The notes under the pieces: model-generated
What the model was told of the DNA's origin: nothing
The model's database searches: none
What the model saw: the letters and a program-made list of their open reading frames with translations, nothing else
Translations under genes and position numbers: made by a program
Part shown: positions 17,860 to 26,478 of the stretch, in pieces
Numbering within the stretch: the first letter of the stretch is position 1
Layout of the letters: every line of letters begins with the position of its first letter
Assembly (NCBI RefSeq): GCF_008364845.1
Contig: NZ_VTTP01000005.1
Coordinates: forward strand, 124,001 to 188,000
Origin: Actinotalea subterranea
GTDB lineage: Bacteria; Actinomycetota; Actinomycetes; Actinomycetales; Cellulomonadaceae
Reading direction: 5' to 3'
Length of the DNA: 64,000 bases

Positions 17860-17873
17860 CCCCACGTGGGGGA
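17860..17873. other. Perfect 14-bp palindrome CCCCCACGTGGGGG
   Basis: Lies between the GGDEF gene (ends 17846) and the recQ promoter (17910). It has no loop, so it is more likely a protein-binding site than a terminator. Its role is unknown. Confidence 0.5.
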
Positions 17874-17909
17874 TCCACAGGGCCGCGCAGGGACGTCGGT
17901 GGCGGAACG

Positions 17910-17915
17910 TAGGGT
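17910..17915 (+). promoter_or_regulatory. -10 box of a probable leaderless promoter (recQ)
   Basis: TAGGGT lies six bases before GTG 17922. No Shine-Dalgarno sequence. Confidence 0.5.
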
Positions 17916-17921
17916 GGTGCC

Positions 17922-20018
17922 GTGCCTTCGACGTCGCGACCGGAGCAGCCGGCGCCGGTCCCCGACCTGCCGTACGACATCTCCTACGACGACTCGTACG
18001 GCGGCTTCGGCGACGAGCCTCCGTACGACCCGGAGTACGACGCCGCGCCGCCGGCCGAGCCCGCGTGGGCCCCCGCGTCAGCCGGCACGACGGCCGGCAC
18101 GGCGGCCACGCAGCCCACGGCACGGAGCACCACGACCGCTGCCGTGCGGCCCGCACGCCCCGCCCGGCGGCCGGCGCCGCCCACGCCCGCGACCACCCCG
18201 CTCGAGGTGCTGCGGACCGTCTTCGGGTACGAGTCGTTCCGCGGCGACCAGGCCGAGATCATCGACACCGTCGTCGCCGGTGGCGACGCGCTCGTGCTCA
18301 TGCCGACGGGTGCGGGCAAGTCGCTCTGCTACCAGGTCCCGGCGCTCGTGCGAGCGGGCACCGGCGTCGTCGTCTCACCCCTCATCGCGCTCATGCAGGA
18401 CCAGGTCGACGCGCTGTCCGTGCTCGGCGTTCGCGCCGGGTTCCTCAACTCGACGCAGGAGTGGGCGCAGCGGCGGGCCGTCGAGGAGGCGTTCCTCGCG
18501 GGCGAGCTCGACCTCCTGTACCTCGCGCCCGAGCGGCTGCGCGTCCCGGCCACGCTCGAGCTCCTCGAGCAGGGCCACGTCGCGCTGTTCGCGATCGACG
18601 AGGCCCACTGCGTGTCCCAGTGGGGCCACGACTTCCGGCCCGACTACCTCCAGCTCTCGCTGCTCCACGAACGCTGGCCCGACGTCCCGCGCATCGCGCT
18701 GACGGCCACCGCGACCGCGACGACGCACCGTGAGATCGCCGAGCGGCTCGAGCTCACCGAGGCGACCGGGGCCCGCCACTTCGTCGCAAGCTTCGACCGG
18801 CCCAACATCCAGTACCGCATCGTCCCCAAGGCCAGCCCGCGCACCCAGCTCCTCGAGCTGCTGCGCACCGAGCACGCCGGCGACGCAGGCATCGTCTACT
18901 GCCTCTCGCGCGCGTCCGTCGAGCAGACGGCCACGTTCCTCAGCGAGCAGGGCATCCCCGCGCTGCCGTACCACGCAGGCCTCGACCGCCGCGTGCGCGC
19001 CGCCAACCAGGCGCGATTCCTGCGCGAGGACGGCCTTGTCATGGTCGCGACCATCGCGTTCGGCATGGGCATCGACAAGCCCGACGTGCGGTTCGTCGCC
19101 CACCTCGACCTGCCCAAGTCCGTCGAGGGCTACTACCAGGAGACGGGCCGGGCCGGGCGCGACGGGCTGCCGAGCACCGCCTGGCTCGCCTACGGGCTCC
19201 AGGACGTCGTCCAGCAGCGCCGCATGATCGACACCTCGGACGGCGACGCCGCGCACCGCCGGCGCCTCTCCGCGCACCTCGACGCGATGCTCGCGCTCTG
19301 CGAGACCGTCGAGTGCCGCCGGCGTCAGCTCCTCGCCTACTTCGGCCAGACCGGCGAGGCCGAGCGCTGCGGCAACTGCGACACGTGCCTCACGGCACCC
19401 GAGACCTGGGACGGGACCGTCGCCGCCCAGAAGCTCCTCTCGACCGTCGTGCGCCTCGAGCAGCGCGGTCAGCGGTACGGCGCGGGGCACCTCGTCGACA
19501 TCCTGCGCGGCAACGCGACGGCCCGCGTCACCCAGCTCGGCCACACCGACCTGAGCGTGTTCGGCGTCGGCTCCGACCTCACCGACACCGAGTGGCGCGG
19601 AGTCGTCCGGCAGGTGCTCGCCCAGGGCCTGCTCGGGGTCGACGGCGACGGGTACGGAACCCTCCGGCTGACCGAGCAGAGCGCGGCCGTGCTCACCGGC
19701 GACCGCACCGTCGCGCTCCGTCGTGAGGCACCCAAGCCCGCGCGCGCCCCCCGCAGCACGCGCAAGGCCGGGGCTGCCGCGGCCGTCGCCGACCTCGGCA
19801 CGGACGCCACCGCCGTGTTCGAGCGGCTCCGCGCCTGGCGCGCCGGCACCGCCAAGGAGCAGGGCGTCCCCGCCTACGTCGTGTTCCACGACGCCACGCT
19901 CCGCGAGATCGCGACCCGCCTCCCCACCACGCTCGAGGAGCTCGGCACCGTGACGGGCGTCGGCGTCAGCAAGCGCGAACGCTACGGACCCCAGCTCCTC
20001 GAGGCCCTCCACGCCTGA
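17922..20018 (+). CDS. recQ: ATP-dependent DNA helicase RecQ
   Basis: 698 residues. 3'-5' DNA helicase of recombination and repair. Walker A is [12 protein letters not shown] (127-138), the DEAH box reads [19 protein letters not shown], motif VI lies in [12 protein letters not shown], the zinc-binding RecQ-CT domain has four Cys around RCGNCDTC, a winged helix follows, and an HRDC domain ([11 protein letters not shown] to LLEALHA) ends the protein. The first 90 residues, rich in Asp/Tyr/Pro then Ala/Thr/Pro, are an extra disordered extension absent from E. coli RecQ. If translation began later the extension would vanish, but the -10 box six bases before GTG 17922 favours it being real. Confidence 0.95.
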   Translation: MPSTSRPEQPAPVPDLPYDISYDDSYGGFGDEPPYDPEYDAAPPAEPAWAPASAGTTAGTAATQPTARSTTTAAVRPARPARRPAPPTPATTPLEVLRTVFGYESFRGDQAEIIDTVVAGGDALVLMPTGAGKSLCYQVPALVRAGTGVVVSPLIALMQDQVDALSVLGVRAGFLNSTQEWAQRRAVEEAFLAGELDLLYLAPERLRVPATLELLEQGHVALFAIDEAHCVSQWGHDFRPDYLQLSLLHERWPDVPRIALTATATATTHREIAERLELTEATGARHFVASFDRPNIQYRIVPKASPRTQLLELLRTEHAGDAGIVYCLSRASVEQTATFLSEQGIPALPYHAGLDRRVRAANQARFLREDGLVMVATIAFGMGIDKPDVRFVAHLDLPKSVEGYYQETGRAGRDGLPSTAWLAYGLQDVVQQRRMIDTSDGDAAHRRRLSAHLDAMLALCETVECRRRQLLAYFGQTGEAERCGNCDTCLTAPETWDGTVAAQKLLSTVVRLEQRGQRYGAGHLVDILRGNATARVTQLGHTDLSVFGVGSDLTDTEWRGVVRQVLAQGLLGVDGDGYGTLRLTEQSAAVLTGDRTVALRREAPKPARAPRSTRKAGAAAAVADLGTDATAVFERLRAWRAGTAKEQGVPAYVVFHDATLREIATRLPTTLEELGTVTGVGVSKRERYGPQLLEALHA

Positions 20019-20416
20019 CCTGGGTGCCCCGGCCGGGATGGCCCGGACCGGAGTGGCCGGACCAGGTGGCCCGGCCCGGGCGACCTGACCTGGCTGGCCG
20101 GACCCGGGCCGCCGAGCCGTTCGGCCGCTGAGCCGGACGGCCGACGAGCCGGACGGCCGACGAGCCGGGTGCCCAGGTCGTCCCGTCGCGCCGTGATCCC
20201 CCGTCGCCGTGCGCCGAGGTCGGACGTTTGTGCCGAGGTCGTGAGTTCCACGGCCCGACCTCGGCCCGAAGGCCCGACCTCACGACGCGCGTGCGCGGTT
20301 CGGCTGGTGCTCGGGCTCGTCGAGCCGGTGCTCGGCTGCCGCTCCGACGCGGGGACGCGGCTCAGCGACGCGGAGGAGGATCAGCCGTGAGGTCGGTGCC
20401 CAACGAGGAGGTCCAG
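20019..20416. other. 398-base spacer with GC-rich direct repeats and GAGGTCG inverted repeats
   Basis: The first part (about 20030-20165) is a run of imperfect GGCCCGG/CCGGAC and GAGCCGGACGGCCGAC repeats (the latter doubled near 20130-20163). The second part holds the GAGGTCG inverted repeat at 20213-20286. The end carries the ribosome binding site of the next gene. No frame longer than a few dozen codons looks coding. Confidence 0.6.
20213..20286. repeat. GAGGTCG inverted repeat, intergenic
   Basis: Direct copies GCCGAGGTCGG (20213-20223) and GCCGAGGTCG (20232-20241) face inverted copies CCGACCTCGGC (20255-20265) and CCGACCTC (20274-20281 region). GTCGTGAG and CTCACGAC form an additional outer pairing. 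Same family as 4301-4544 and 44562-44633. Confidence 0.8.
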
Positions 20417-20755
20417 GTGTCCCGGTTCGGTCTGGTGGTCAGGTTCACGCTCAGGGAGGGGCAGGCCGAGGCCTTCGACGCGCTGATGCGTGAGACGGTC
20501 GCGGGCATCGCTGAGCACGAGCCGCGCACCTTGGTCTATGCCGTGCACGCGCTCGAGGGGGAGCCCGACGTCCGGATCTTCTACGAGCTCTACACGAGCG
20601 AGGCGGCGCTCGCCGAGCACGAGTCCCAGCCGACGACCCGGAGGTTCCTCGACAGCGTCGGCGAGCACGTCTCTCGCGTCGAGGTGCAGCGCCTGCACCT
20701 CGTCACAGGCACCGGGATCACCGACACCGTCGCACCTGGGCCGCAGCACACGTAG
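20417..20755 (+). CDS. Antibiotic biosynthesis monooxygenase (ABM) domain protein
   Basis: 112 residues, a ferredoxin-like alpha/beta dimeric barrel. SRFGLVVRFTLREGQAEAF followed by LVYAVHALEGEPDVRIFYELY and EAALAEHESQP is the ordinary ABM pattern. Members include quinol oxygenases and haem-degrading enzymes, but many are of unknown role and no catalytic residue is diagnostic here. Two starts have good ribosome binding sites: GTG 20387 (GGAGGAGG) and GTG 20417 (GAGGAGG). The second is preferred because the domain begins directly after it. Convergent with the methyltransferase gene. Confidence 0.75.
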   Translation: MSRFGLVVRFTLREGQAEAFDALMRETVAGIAEHEPRTLVYAVHALEGEPDVRIFYELYTSEAALAEHESQPTTRRFLDSVGEHVSRVEVQRLHLVTGTGITDTVAPGPQHT

Positions 20756-20779
20756 GCCTCACAGCCGGGACGGTGGGCA

Positions 20780-20846
20780 GGTGGGCCAGCGGGCGGGCGG
20801 GTCAGCGGGCGGGCAGGTGGGCCAGCGGGCGGGCGGGTCAGCGGGC
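20780..20846. repeat. 36-base G-rich direct repeat
   Basis: A 36-base unit (20780-20815) built of GGGC(A/G)GG and GTCAGC blocks is followed by a second copy matching for about 31 bases. It lies between two convergent genes. The G-run spacing would allow quadruplex formation on this strand. Confidence 0.7.
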
Positions 20847-20908
20847 CTCCCTGCCTGCGGGCGGGAGTGCCAGCAGGCAGGCGGGCAGGTGGGCGATCGG
20901 GCAAGCGG

Positions 20909-21766
20909 TCAGGGTCTGCGCCCGACGACGACCGTGCCGTCGAGCTCCTCCGACCGGACGGTCCTGGTCCTGAGGCCGGCGGCCGACATCGCTGCGACCG
21001 TCGCCGGCGCCTGCCCCACGCTCGTCTCGACGAGCAGGTGGCCGCCGGGCTCGAGCCACGACGCGGCGCCCGCGATGACGCGGCGCTGGACGTCGAGCCC
21101 GTCCGGACCACCATCGAGCGCGACGAGAGGCTCGTGCAGGCGCGCCTCGGGCGGCATGAGCGCGATCGCGTCCGTCGGGACGTAGGGGGCGTTCGCGGCG
21201 AGCACGGTGACCCGGCCCCGCAGGGACGTGGGGAGCGCGTCGTAGAGGTCGCCCTCGACGACCGTCCCGCCGAACGGTGCGAGGGTCCGGGCGGCGCATC
21301 GCACGGACGCCGCGTCGACGTCTGACGCATAGAGCTCGAGCGGCCCCGCGTGATGCGCGAGCGCGGCAGCGACCCCCGCCGCACCGCAGCACATCTCGAC
21401 CACGACAGGCACGGTCGACGCCGCACCGGGGCCGGCAGGGTCCGGGGCTCCAGCACCAGCACCAGCACCAGCACCAGCGAGCCTGCGGCGGCCGAGGATC
21501 GCGGCGGCCTCCTGGACGAGCAGCTCGGTCCGACGTCGGGGGACGAAGACGCCCGGCTCCACCGGGATCCGCAGGCCGCAGAACTCCGCCCAGCCGAGGA
21601 TGTGCTCGAGCGGGTCGCCGGCGACGCGGCGGTGGACCATCGTGTCGAGCCCGTCCGGGGTGTCGGCGGCCTCGGCGATCAGCGCCGCCTCGTCCTCGGC
21701 GAACACGCAGCCGGCCGCGCGAAGGCGTGCGACGACGTCCGCGAGCAAGGCTGGGGCCAGGTCCAT
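20909..21766 (-). CDS. PrmC/HemK-like N5-glutamine methyltransferase, paralogue of unknown substrate
   Basis: 285 residues. It has the helical N-terminal domain and SAM-binding Rossmann domain of the release-factor glutamine methyltransferase family: VPRRRTELLV, VVVEMCCGAAGVAAAL (motif I with Cys-Cys-Gly) and the catalytic loop. The loop reads NAPYVP rather than NPPY, which marks the PrmC-related subfamily of unknown substrate. An Ala-Gly run of four to five AG pairs encoded by a GCACCA microsatellite (about 21457-21480) interrupts the linker between domains. A TAGCGT box lies nine bases upstream of ATG 21766. Confidence 0.78.
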   Translation of the reverse strand: MDLAPALLADVVARLRAAGCVFAEDEAALIAEAADTPDGLDTMVHRRVAGDPLEHILGWAEFCGLRIPVEPGVFVPRRRTELLVQEAAAILGRRRLAGAGAGAGAGAPDPAGPGAASTVPVVVEMCCGAAGVAAALAHHAGPLELYASDVDAASVRCAARTLAPFGGTVVEGDLYDALPTSLRGRVTVLAANAPYVPTDAIALMPPEARLHEPLVALDGGPDGLDVQRRVIAGAASWLEPGGHLLVETSVGQAPATVAAMSAAGLRTRTVRSEELDGTVVVGRRP

Positions 21767-22094
21767 GAGGCCGCCACGCTACCCGGCGCGATCACCCGCG
21801 GGCCCGCGGATTCCCGTCCCGGCGGCGGGCCGCCCCACCCCCTCGGAGGGCACGCGGCGATGCGGGGACCCGGGTCAGGGCGTCGACCCGCTCAGGGAGC
21901 AGACCCGGTTCAGGGCGTTAAGGAGGACCCGCTGCGCAGGGGGCAGGCAACGGGTCCTCGCCTCAAGGATGTCACGTCCCGGGCCCTACGTCACGGGTGA
22001 CGCGTGGGTGAATCGTGAACGACCAGGGCGTGAATGGCGCAGGCGTCCGGATGGCCCCCTCCGGCGTCGCAAGGCCCCGGTCTACCGTGGCCAT
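21767..22094. other. 328-base divergent spacer with hairpins
   Basis: Lies between the divergent methyltransferase and oxidoreductase genes, where terminators are not expected. A perfect 9-bp stem pairs GAGGACCCG (21923-21931) with CGGGTCCTC (21951-21959); the loop contains the palindrome CTGCGCAG. Two GACCCG(G)(T)TCAGGGCGT-like direct repeats precede it. A 6+6 inverted repeat, CGTCAC-GG-GTGACG, stands at 21989-22002. A structured 5' leader or regulatory RNA for the oxidoreductase is possible. I recognise no known riboswitch. Confidence 0.45.
22083..22088 (+). promoter_or_regulatory. -10 box of a probable leaderless promoter
   Basis: TACCGT lies six bases before GTG 22095. No Shine-Dalgarno sequence. 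Confidence 0.5.
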
Positions 22095-23186
22095 GTGACC
22101 CTCAAGGCAGCCATCGTCGGCACCGGCGCCGTCGCCCACCTCCACGCCCAGGCGCTGACCGCGGACCCGCGCGTCGACCTCGTCGCGGTGAGCAACCGCA
22201 GCGGCGAGCGACGTGAGGTGTTCGCCGACAGGTACGGCGTGCGCGGCCGCTACACGGCGCACACGGACCTGCTCGCGCAGGAAGACCTGGACCTCGTCGT
22301 CCTGTGCACCCCGCCCCACCTGCACCGCGAGCAGGCGCTCGACGCGTTCGCCGCCGGCGCGCACGTGCTGTGCGAGAAGCCGCCCGCCCTGTCGCTCGCC
22401 GAGCTCGACGCGATGCAGGCCGGGGCCGACGCCGCCGGGCTGGCCCTCGCGTTCGCCTTCCAGCAGCGCACGGGCACGGCCGCGGCGCACGTGCGGCAGC
22501 TGCTGGAGTCGGGCGACCTCGGGCGTCCCCTGCTCGCGCAGTGCCAGACCCTGTGGCTGCGCGACGCCGACCACTTCGCCGGCGAGCACCGGGGCACCTG
22601 GGACGCCGAGGGCGGCGGCACGACGTTCAGCCACGGGATCCACCAGATGGACCTGCTCGCCGACCTCCTCGGCGACTGGGCCGAGGTCGACGCGCGCCTG
22701 TGGCGGGTCGACCGCGACATCGAGACGGAGGACGTCTCGACCGCGACCGTGCGCTTCACCAGCGGCGCGCTCGCGGTCCTGGTCTCGAGCGTCCTGTCCC
22801 CCCGCGAGACGAGCGCGCTGCGCATCGACACGGAGCTCGCGACGATCGAGCTCGAGCACCTCCACGGGCACCGCGGCACCGACTGGCGCATCACACCCGC
22901 GCGCGGCGTCGACCCGGACCGCGCCGCGCGGTGGACGTTCCCGCTCGACGACGAGCCCAGCGGCCACGCGGCCCTCGTCCGCGGAGTCGTCGATGCCCTG
23001 ACCACCGGCTCACCCCTGCCCGCCGTGGCGACCCACGCGCGCCGACCCCTGGAGCTGGCGACGGCCGTCTACGCCTCCGCGACCCACGGCAGGCCCGTCA
23101 CGCCCGCGACCCTGCGCGACGACGACCGGTTCCAGCACTCCCTGCGCGCAGACGTCGTGGACGCCCGGCCGCCCGCCGTCCCTTAG
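22095..23186 (+). CDS. Gfo/Idh/MocA family oxidoreductase
   Basis: 363 residues. N-terminal Rossmann motif IVGTGAVAHLHAQAL (about 6-20), then CTPPHLHREQAL and the family hallmark CEKPPALS with the catalytic Lys of the EKP motif. GTTFSHGIHQMDLLADLLG carries the expected His of the C-terminal substrate domain. Members oxidise or reduce sugars, inositols or related polyols with NAD(P). No sugar-specific neighbour is present. The frame is open upstream, but conservation begins at GTG 22095, six bases after a TACCGT box. Confidence 0.85.
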   Translation: MTLKAAIVGTGAVAHLHAQALTADPRVDLVAVSNRSGERREVFADRYGVRGRYTAHTDLLAQEDLDLVVLCTPPHLHREQALDAFAAGAHVLCEKPPALSLAELDAMQAGADAAGLALAFAFQQRTGTAAAHVRQLLESGDLGRPLLAQCQTLWLRDADHFAGEHRGTWDAEGGGTTFSHGIHQMDLLADLLGDWAEVDARLWRVDRDIETEDVSTATVRFTSGALAVLVSSVLSPRETSALRIDTELATIELEHLHGHRGTDWRITPARGVDPDRAARWTFPLDDEPSGHAALVRGVVDALTTGSPLPAVATHARRPLELATAVYASATHGRPVTPATLRDDDRFQHSLRADVVDARPPAVP

Positions 23187-23300
23187 CCCACCACCCCCAC
23201 CTGCCTGCCTGCCTCCTCCTCCCACCACCCCCTGCCCCACCCTGTCCTCCCCGACCCCGTCCTCCCCCACCCCCTCCTGCCCCAGGCCGGAGGGGGTGGG
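23187..23300. other. Polypyrimidine/polypurine tract
   Basis: About 100 bases downstream of the oxidoreductase gene are almost entirely C and T on the plus strand (runs of CCCACC, CCTGCC, CCTCC), giving a G-rich strand with many GGG runs on the other side. Between convergent genes. Quadruplex or i-motif formation is possible. No coding potential. Confidence 0.6.
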
Positions 23301-23313
23301 GGCAGATCGGGGG

Positions 23314-23381
23314 CGAGGTCGCACTCCCGCACCGAAGTCGCACGTGCACAGGTGCGGTCTGGCTGCCGGAGTGCGATCTCG
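23314..23381. repeat. Variant GAGGTCG inverted repeat between convergent genes
   Basis: CGAGGTCGCACTCC (23314-23327) pairs with GGAGTGCGATCTCG (23368-23381), 13 of 14 bases. A second partial copy, CCGAAGTCGCAC, lies inside. It resembles the GAGGTCGG family but with a longer arm. It would serve as a two-way terminator. Confidence 0.65.
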
Positions 23382-23435
23382 GGCCCCCGGGTGGGTGTGG
23401 GGGGTGGGGGACGGGCGGGTGGACGGGGCGCGGGG

Positions 23436-24125
23436 TCAGGTTCCGGGGACGACGAGGCCTGACTCGTACGCCGCGACGACGAGCTGGGTCCTCGCGGTGC
23501 AGCCGAGCTTGCCGAGCAGCGTGTGGACGTGGGCCTTGACGGTCGCGAGCGACAGGTCGAGCTCGGTCGCGATGTCCGCGTTCGCCGAGCCGCGGGCGAC
23601 GGCGCGCAGGACCTCGAGCTCGCGCGGCGTCAACGACCCGACCGCCCACGCAGGCTGCCCGCCGCCCGGGCGCGCCGGGACGGAGGCGCGCCACTGACCC
23701 AGCACGAGCGCCGTGACGGCGGGGTCGAGCATGCTGCCCCCCGCGCTCACGCGCTGGACGCAGGCGACCAGCGTCCCGGGGTCGGTGTCCTTGAGCAGGA
23801 ACCCGTCCGCGCCCGCGTGCAGCGCGCCCGTCACGTACTCCTCGTCATCGAACGTGGTCAGCACCGCGACGCGCACGTCGTCCAGATCGGGGTCGCTGCG
23901 GATGCGCCGGGTCGCCTCGACGCCGTCGAGCACCGGCATCCGGATGTCCATGAGCACGACGTCGGGGCGGACGGCCCTGGCGACCTCGACCGCCTCCGCG
24001 CCGTCGCGCGCCTCCCCGACCGTGACGATGCCGGGCTCGTGGTCGAGGATCATCCGCAGCCCGAGCCGGATCATCGACTGGTCGTCGACGATGACCACGC
24101 GGATGTCCGGCCGCTCGTCATCCAC
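23436..24125 (-). CDS. Response regulator, NarL/LuxR type
   Basis: 229 residues. Receiver domain with VVIVDDQSM acidic pair, phosphoacceptor Asp in DVVLMDIRMP, Thr in VLTTFDDE and Lys in FLLKDTDPG. A C-terminal LuxR HTH follows: LTPRELEVLRAVARGSANADIA and ATVKAHVHTLLGKLG. It is the partner of the histidine kinase immediately upstream. GTG 24125 overlaps the kinase stop by eight bases, so translation is coupled. The regulon is unknown. Confidence 0.92.
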   Translation of the reverse strand: MDDERPDIRVVIVDDQSMIRLGLRMILDHEPGIVTVGEARDGAEAVEVARAVRPDVVLMDIRMPVLDGVEATRRIRSDPDLDDVRVAVLTTFDDEEYVTGALHAGADGFLLKDTDPGTLVACVQRVSAGGSMLDPAVTALVLGQWRASVPARPGGGQPAWAVGSLTPRELEVLRAVARGSANADIATELDLSLATVKAHVHTLLGKLGCTARTQLVVAAYESGLVVPGT

Positions 24126-25602
24126 GCCTCGGCACCTCCATCCGCACGCTCCAGCCGCCGGCCTCGGTCGGGCCGGCGACGAGCGTCCCTCCGCACGTCG
24201 ACGCACGCTCCCTCATGTGCACGAGGCCGTGGCCGCGCCGTCCCGGTCCGTGCGCGGACGCGGCAGCGGGGCCCGGGTCGTCCACGGTCAGGACGACCGA
24301 TCGGGGCGTCACGTCCAGGCCCACGCGCACACGCTCGGCCGAGGAGTGCACGAGCACGTTGGTCAGCGACTCCTGGGCGACCCTGACCACCGCGAGGCCG
24401 AGCGCGGGCGTGCATGCCGGCAGCACGGCGGGCAGGGAGGCTGTGACGTCGAGGCCCGCACCGCGCACCCGCTCGAGCACCGCCGGCAGGTCCGCGAGCG
24501 TGGGCATCGGCGCGAGCGGCGCGCGGCCGTCGTGCCCGGCGTCGGCGAGCCCTCGACCCCGCTCCCCCGACGCCGGCCCCGGCCCCGGACCCGGACCCGG
24601 CAGGGCACCAGCACCAGCACCAGCACCGGCACCAGCACCCGCACCAGCAGCAGCACCCGACCGGGCGGCCGGTGCTCCCGGCCACCGGGTGAAGCCGTCC
24701 GCACCCGCCCAGCCACGCAGGGCCTCGCCCGGCGTCGCGGCAGGTGGGCGCGCCGGACGGGACGACGACGGACCGTCGGCCTCGTCGTCGCGGAGCACCC
24801 GGACCAGGGAACGCATGGAGTCGAGGGCCTCGCGTCCCGCGGGTCCGATCCACCGGACGGCGTCCCGGTAGGCCTCGGGCTGCGCCTCGCCCACCCGGTC
24901 GGCGGCTTGCGCCCGCACGACGATCGCTGTCACGTGGTGGGCCACGACGTCGTGCAGCTCACGGGCGATCCGGGTCCGCTCGTGGTGCACGGCCTCGCGG
25001 GTGCGCATCTCCTGGAGGGCCTGGAGCTCGGCGTTGCGCTCGGCGAGCGAGGCCGTCGTCTGCTCGAGCCGGCAGAACACGGAGCCCAGCACCGTCGCGG
25101 CGAGCACGAGCGACAGGAGCAGGAGGAGGTGGGTCACGCCGCCGCCGACGGGCAGCCCACGGCCCTCGACGAAGAGGCGCACGCCGGCGAACGACCCGAA
25201 CGCCAGCGCGATGGTCGACGCGCCTGCCGCGGCCGCCGCGACCAGCCGCGGCACCGCACCGGCACGGGTCGCCGCGAACGCAGCGATCATGATGGGCAGC
25301 ACGTGGAAGTCGGACTGGAGCGCGGAGCCGTGCGCGACGAGCCCGTACGTCGCGGGGTACACGAGGACGGTCGCCCAGAACGCGAGACCGGGCAGGCTGC
25401 GACGCATCAGCAGCGTCACCGCGAGCCACAGCCCGGCCCACCAGTACGACTCGATCCACCGCGGCTGCCAGTAGTCCCACCCGGTGGCGAAGGCGACCGC
25501 GACGAACCACGAGCCGGCCGCCGCGAGCGCGAGCAGGACCTCCGCGCGCGACGGCGGCGCGTGGTGCACCCGCTCGCGGCGGGGGGCGCGGGGATCGGTC
25601 AC
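24118..25602 (-). CDS. Sensor histidine kinase, NarL-partner (HisKA_3) type
   Basis: 494 residues. Five or six membrane helices fill the first 180 residues with no obvious external sensor domain. A coiled coil (ASLAERNAELQALQEM) leads to the dimerisation/phosphorylation domain RIARELHDVVAHHVTAIVV with the phospho-His. The C-terminal ATPase domain holds VAQESLTNVLVHSSAE (N box) and GRRGHGLVHMRERA (G box). Between them lies an unusual Gly/Ala/Pro-rich insert encoded in part by a GCACCA microsatellite (about 24603-24660). GTG 25602 follows a TAGCGT box by six bases. Confidence 0.92.
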   Translation of the reverse strand: MTDPRAPRRERVHHAPPSRAEVLLALAAAGSWFVAVAFATGWDYWQPRWIESYWWAGLWLAVTLLMRRSLPGLAFWATVLVYPATYGLVAHGSALQSDFHVLPIMIAAFAATRAGAVPRLVAAAAAGASTIALAFGSFAGVRLFVEGRGLPVGGGVTHLLLLLSLVLAATVLGSVFCRLEQTTASLAERNAELQALQEMRTREAVHHERTRIARELHDVVAHHVTAIVVRAQAADRVGEAQPEAYRDAVRWIGPAGREALDSMRSLVRVLRDDEADGPSSSRPARPPAATPGEALRGWAGADGFTRWPGAPAARSGAAAGAGAGAGAGAGAGALPGPGPGPGPASGERGRGLADAGHDGRAPLAPMPTLADLPAVLERVRGAGLDVTASLPAVLPACTPALGLAVVRVAQESLTNVLVHSSAERVRVGLDVTPRSVVLTVDDPGPAAASAHGPGRRGHGLVHMRERASTCGGTLVAGPTEAGGWSVRMEVPRRG

Positions 25603-25608
25603 GGTTCG

Positions 25609-25614
25609 ACGCTA
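25609..25614 (-). promoter_or_regulatory. -10 box of a probable leaderless promoter (kinase/regulator operon)
   Basis: On the minus strand TAGCGT, six bases, GTG 25602. No Shine-Dalgarno sequence. The remainder of the 218-base divergent spacer to 25820 shows nothing else clear apart from GGGAGG before ATG 25821. Confidence 0.55.
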
Positions 25615-25820
25615 GTGCGGCAGCTGCCGCCGCCCGACCCCCTGCGGGCGCATCCTCGCGGTGCCCCGCTCCACCTGCGGGCGACCGGCGGGGGTCCCCT
25701 CGTCCACCCCAGGTCGCGCCCGACGACGCCCGCGCCCTGATCGCCCGGTCAGGGGCGCCGCGGAGGTGATCGGACCGGCGGGCGACGCGGGGCAGGGCCC
25801 CTGCTCGGGAGGCTCGATGC

Positions 25821-26420
25821 ATGACCAGAAGCGCCCGTCCCTCCCGCCGACCCGCCCGTCGACGCCGCACCTCTGCGGTCGTCGTGACCGCCCTGCTGGG
25901 CATCGGGGTCGTGGTCGCCTGGCAGGCGTCCGGGCCCCTGCTCGGGGCCGTCGGGCTCGACCTGCGCGCCGTCGGCGGTCCGGCGCCCACGCAGGACGGC
26001 GGGCCGGACGGAGGTGGGGTCCCCGGAGCCGACGCACCGACGCCGGCGACGGGCCTGGACGCCGAGCTGCAACGCAGGTTCGAGGCCGCCCAGGCGGCCG
26101 CCGCGGCCGACGACGTCTCCCTGACCCTGACCTCCGGCTGGCGGTCGGCCGCGGACCAGCAGGCACTGCTCGACGACGCGGTCGAGCGGTACGGGTCGCT
26201 CGAGGAGGCGCTGCGCTGGGTCCTGCCGCCCGAGGAGTCGGCGCACGTCCAGGGCCTCGCGATCGACGTCGGCGACACCGAGGGTGCGTACTGGCTCGCC
26301 GAGCACTCGTTGGACTTCGGTCTGTGCCAGACGTACGCGAACGAGATCTGGCACTTCGAGAAGCTGCCTGACGGCGCGACGTCGTGCCCCGAGCCCTCGC
26401 AGGACCCGTCGGGCGGATGA
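25821..26420 (+). CDS. VanY-family D-alanyl-D-alanine carboxypeptidase, membrane anchored
   Basis: 199 residues. An Arg-rich start and a hydrophobic segment at 18-42 anchor it outside the membrane; a Gly/Pro linker follows to about 77. The M15B peptidase domain has LTSGWRSAADQQALLDDA, the zinc motif SAHVQGLAIDVG (His142, Asp149) and NEIWHFE with His178. It would trim the terminal D-Ala from peptidoglycan stems. It has none of the VanRS/VanHAX partners, so a housekeeping wall role is more likely than glycopeptide resistance. Start ATG 25821 has GGGAGG upstream. Confidence 0.85.
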   Translation: MTRSARPSRRPARRRRTSAVVVTALLGIGVVVAWQASGPLLGAVGLDLRAVGGPAPTQDGGPDGGGVPGADAPTPATGLDAELQRRFEAAQAAAAADDVSLTLTSGWRSAADQQALLDDAVERYGSLEEALRWVLPPEESAHVQGLAIDVGDTEGAYWLAEHSLDFGLCQTYANEIWHFEKLPDGATSCPEPSQDPSGG

Positions 26421-26466
26421 GCGGTTCCCCGGCCGATCGTCCCGCATCCGCGGGTCGGCGCACCCC

Positions 26467-26472
26467 TAGCGT
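26467..26472 (+). promoter_or_regulatory. -10 box of a probable leaderless promoter
   Basis: TAGCGT lies six bases before GTG 26479. Confidence 0.5.
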
Positions 26473-26478
26473 GAGGAC

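Noticed and set aside
20417-20755. Start of a polyketide or antibiotic cluster because of the ABM domain gene
   Set aside because: No synthase, tailoring or resistance genes are adjacent; ABM domains are common in general metabolism.
21900-22010. Known riboswitch upstream of the oxidoreductase gene
   Set aside because: I could not match the pairing pattern to any class I know, and the leaderless-type start at 22095 would exclude it from the mRNA.
25821-26420. Glycopeptide resistance determinant (VanY)
   Set aside because: No vanHAX or vanRS genes accompany it; the neighbouring two-component pair is NarL-type. An ordinary wall carboxypeptidase is more likely.
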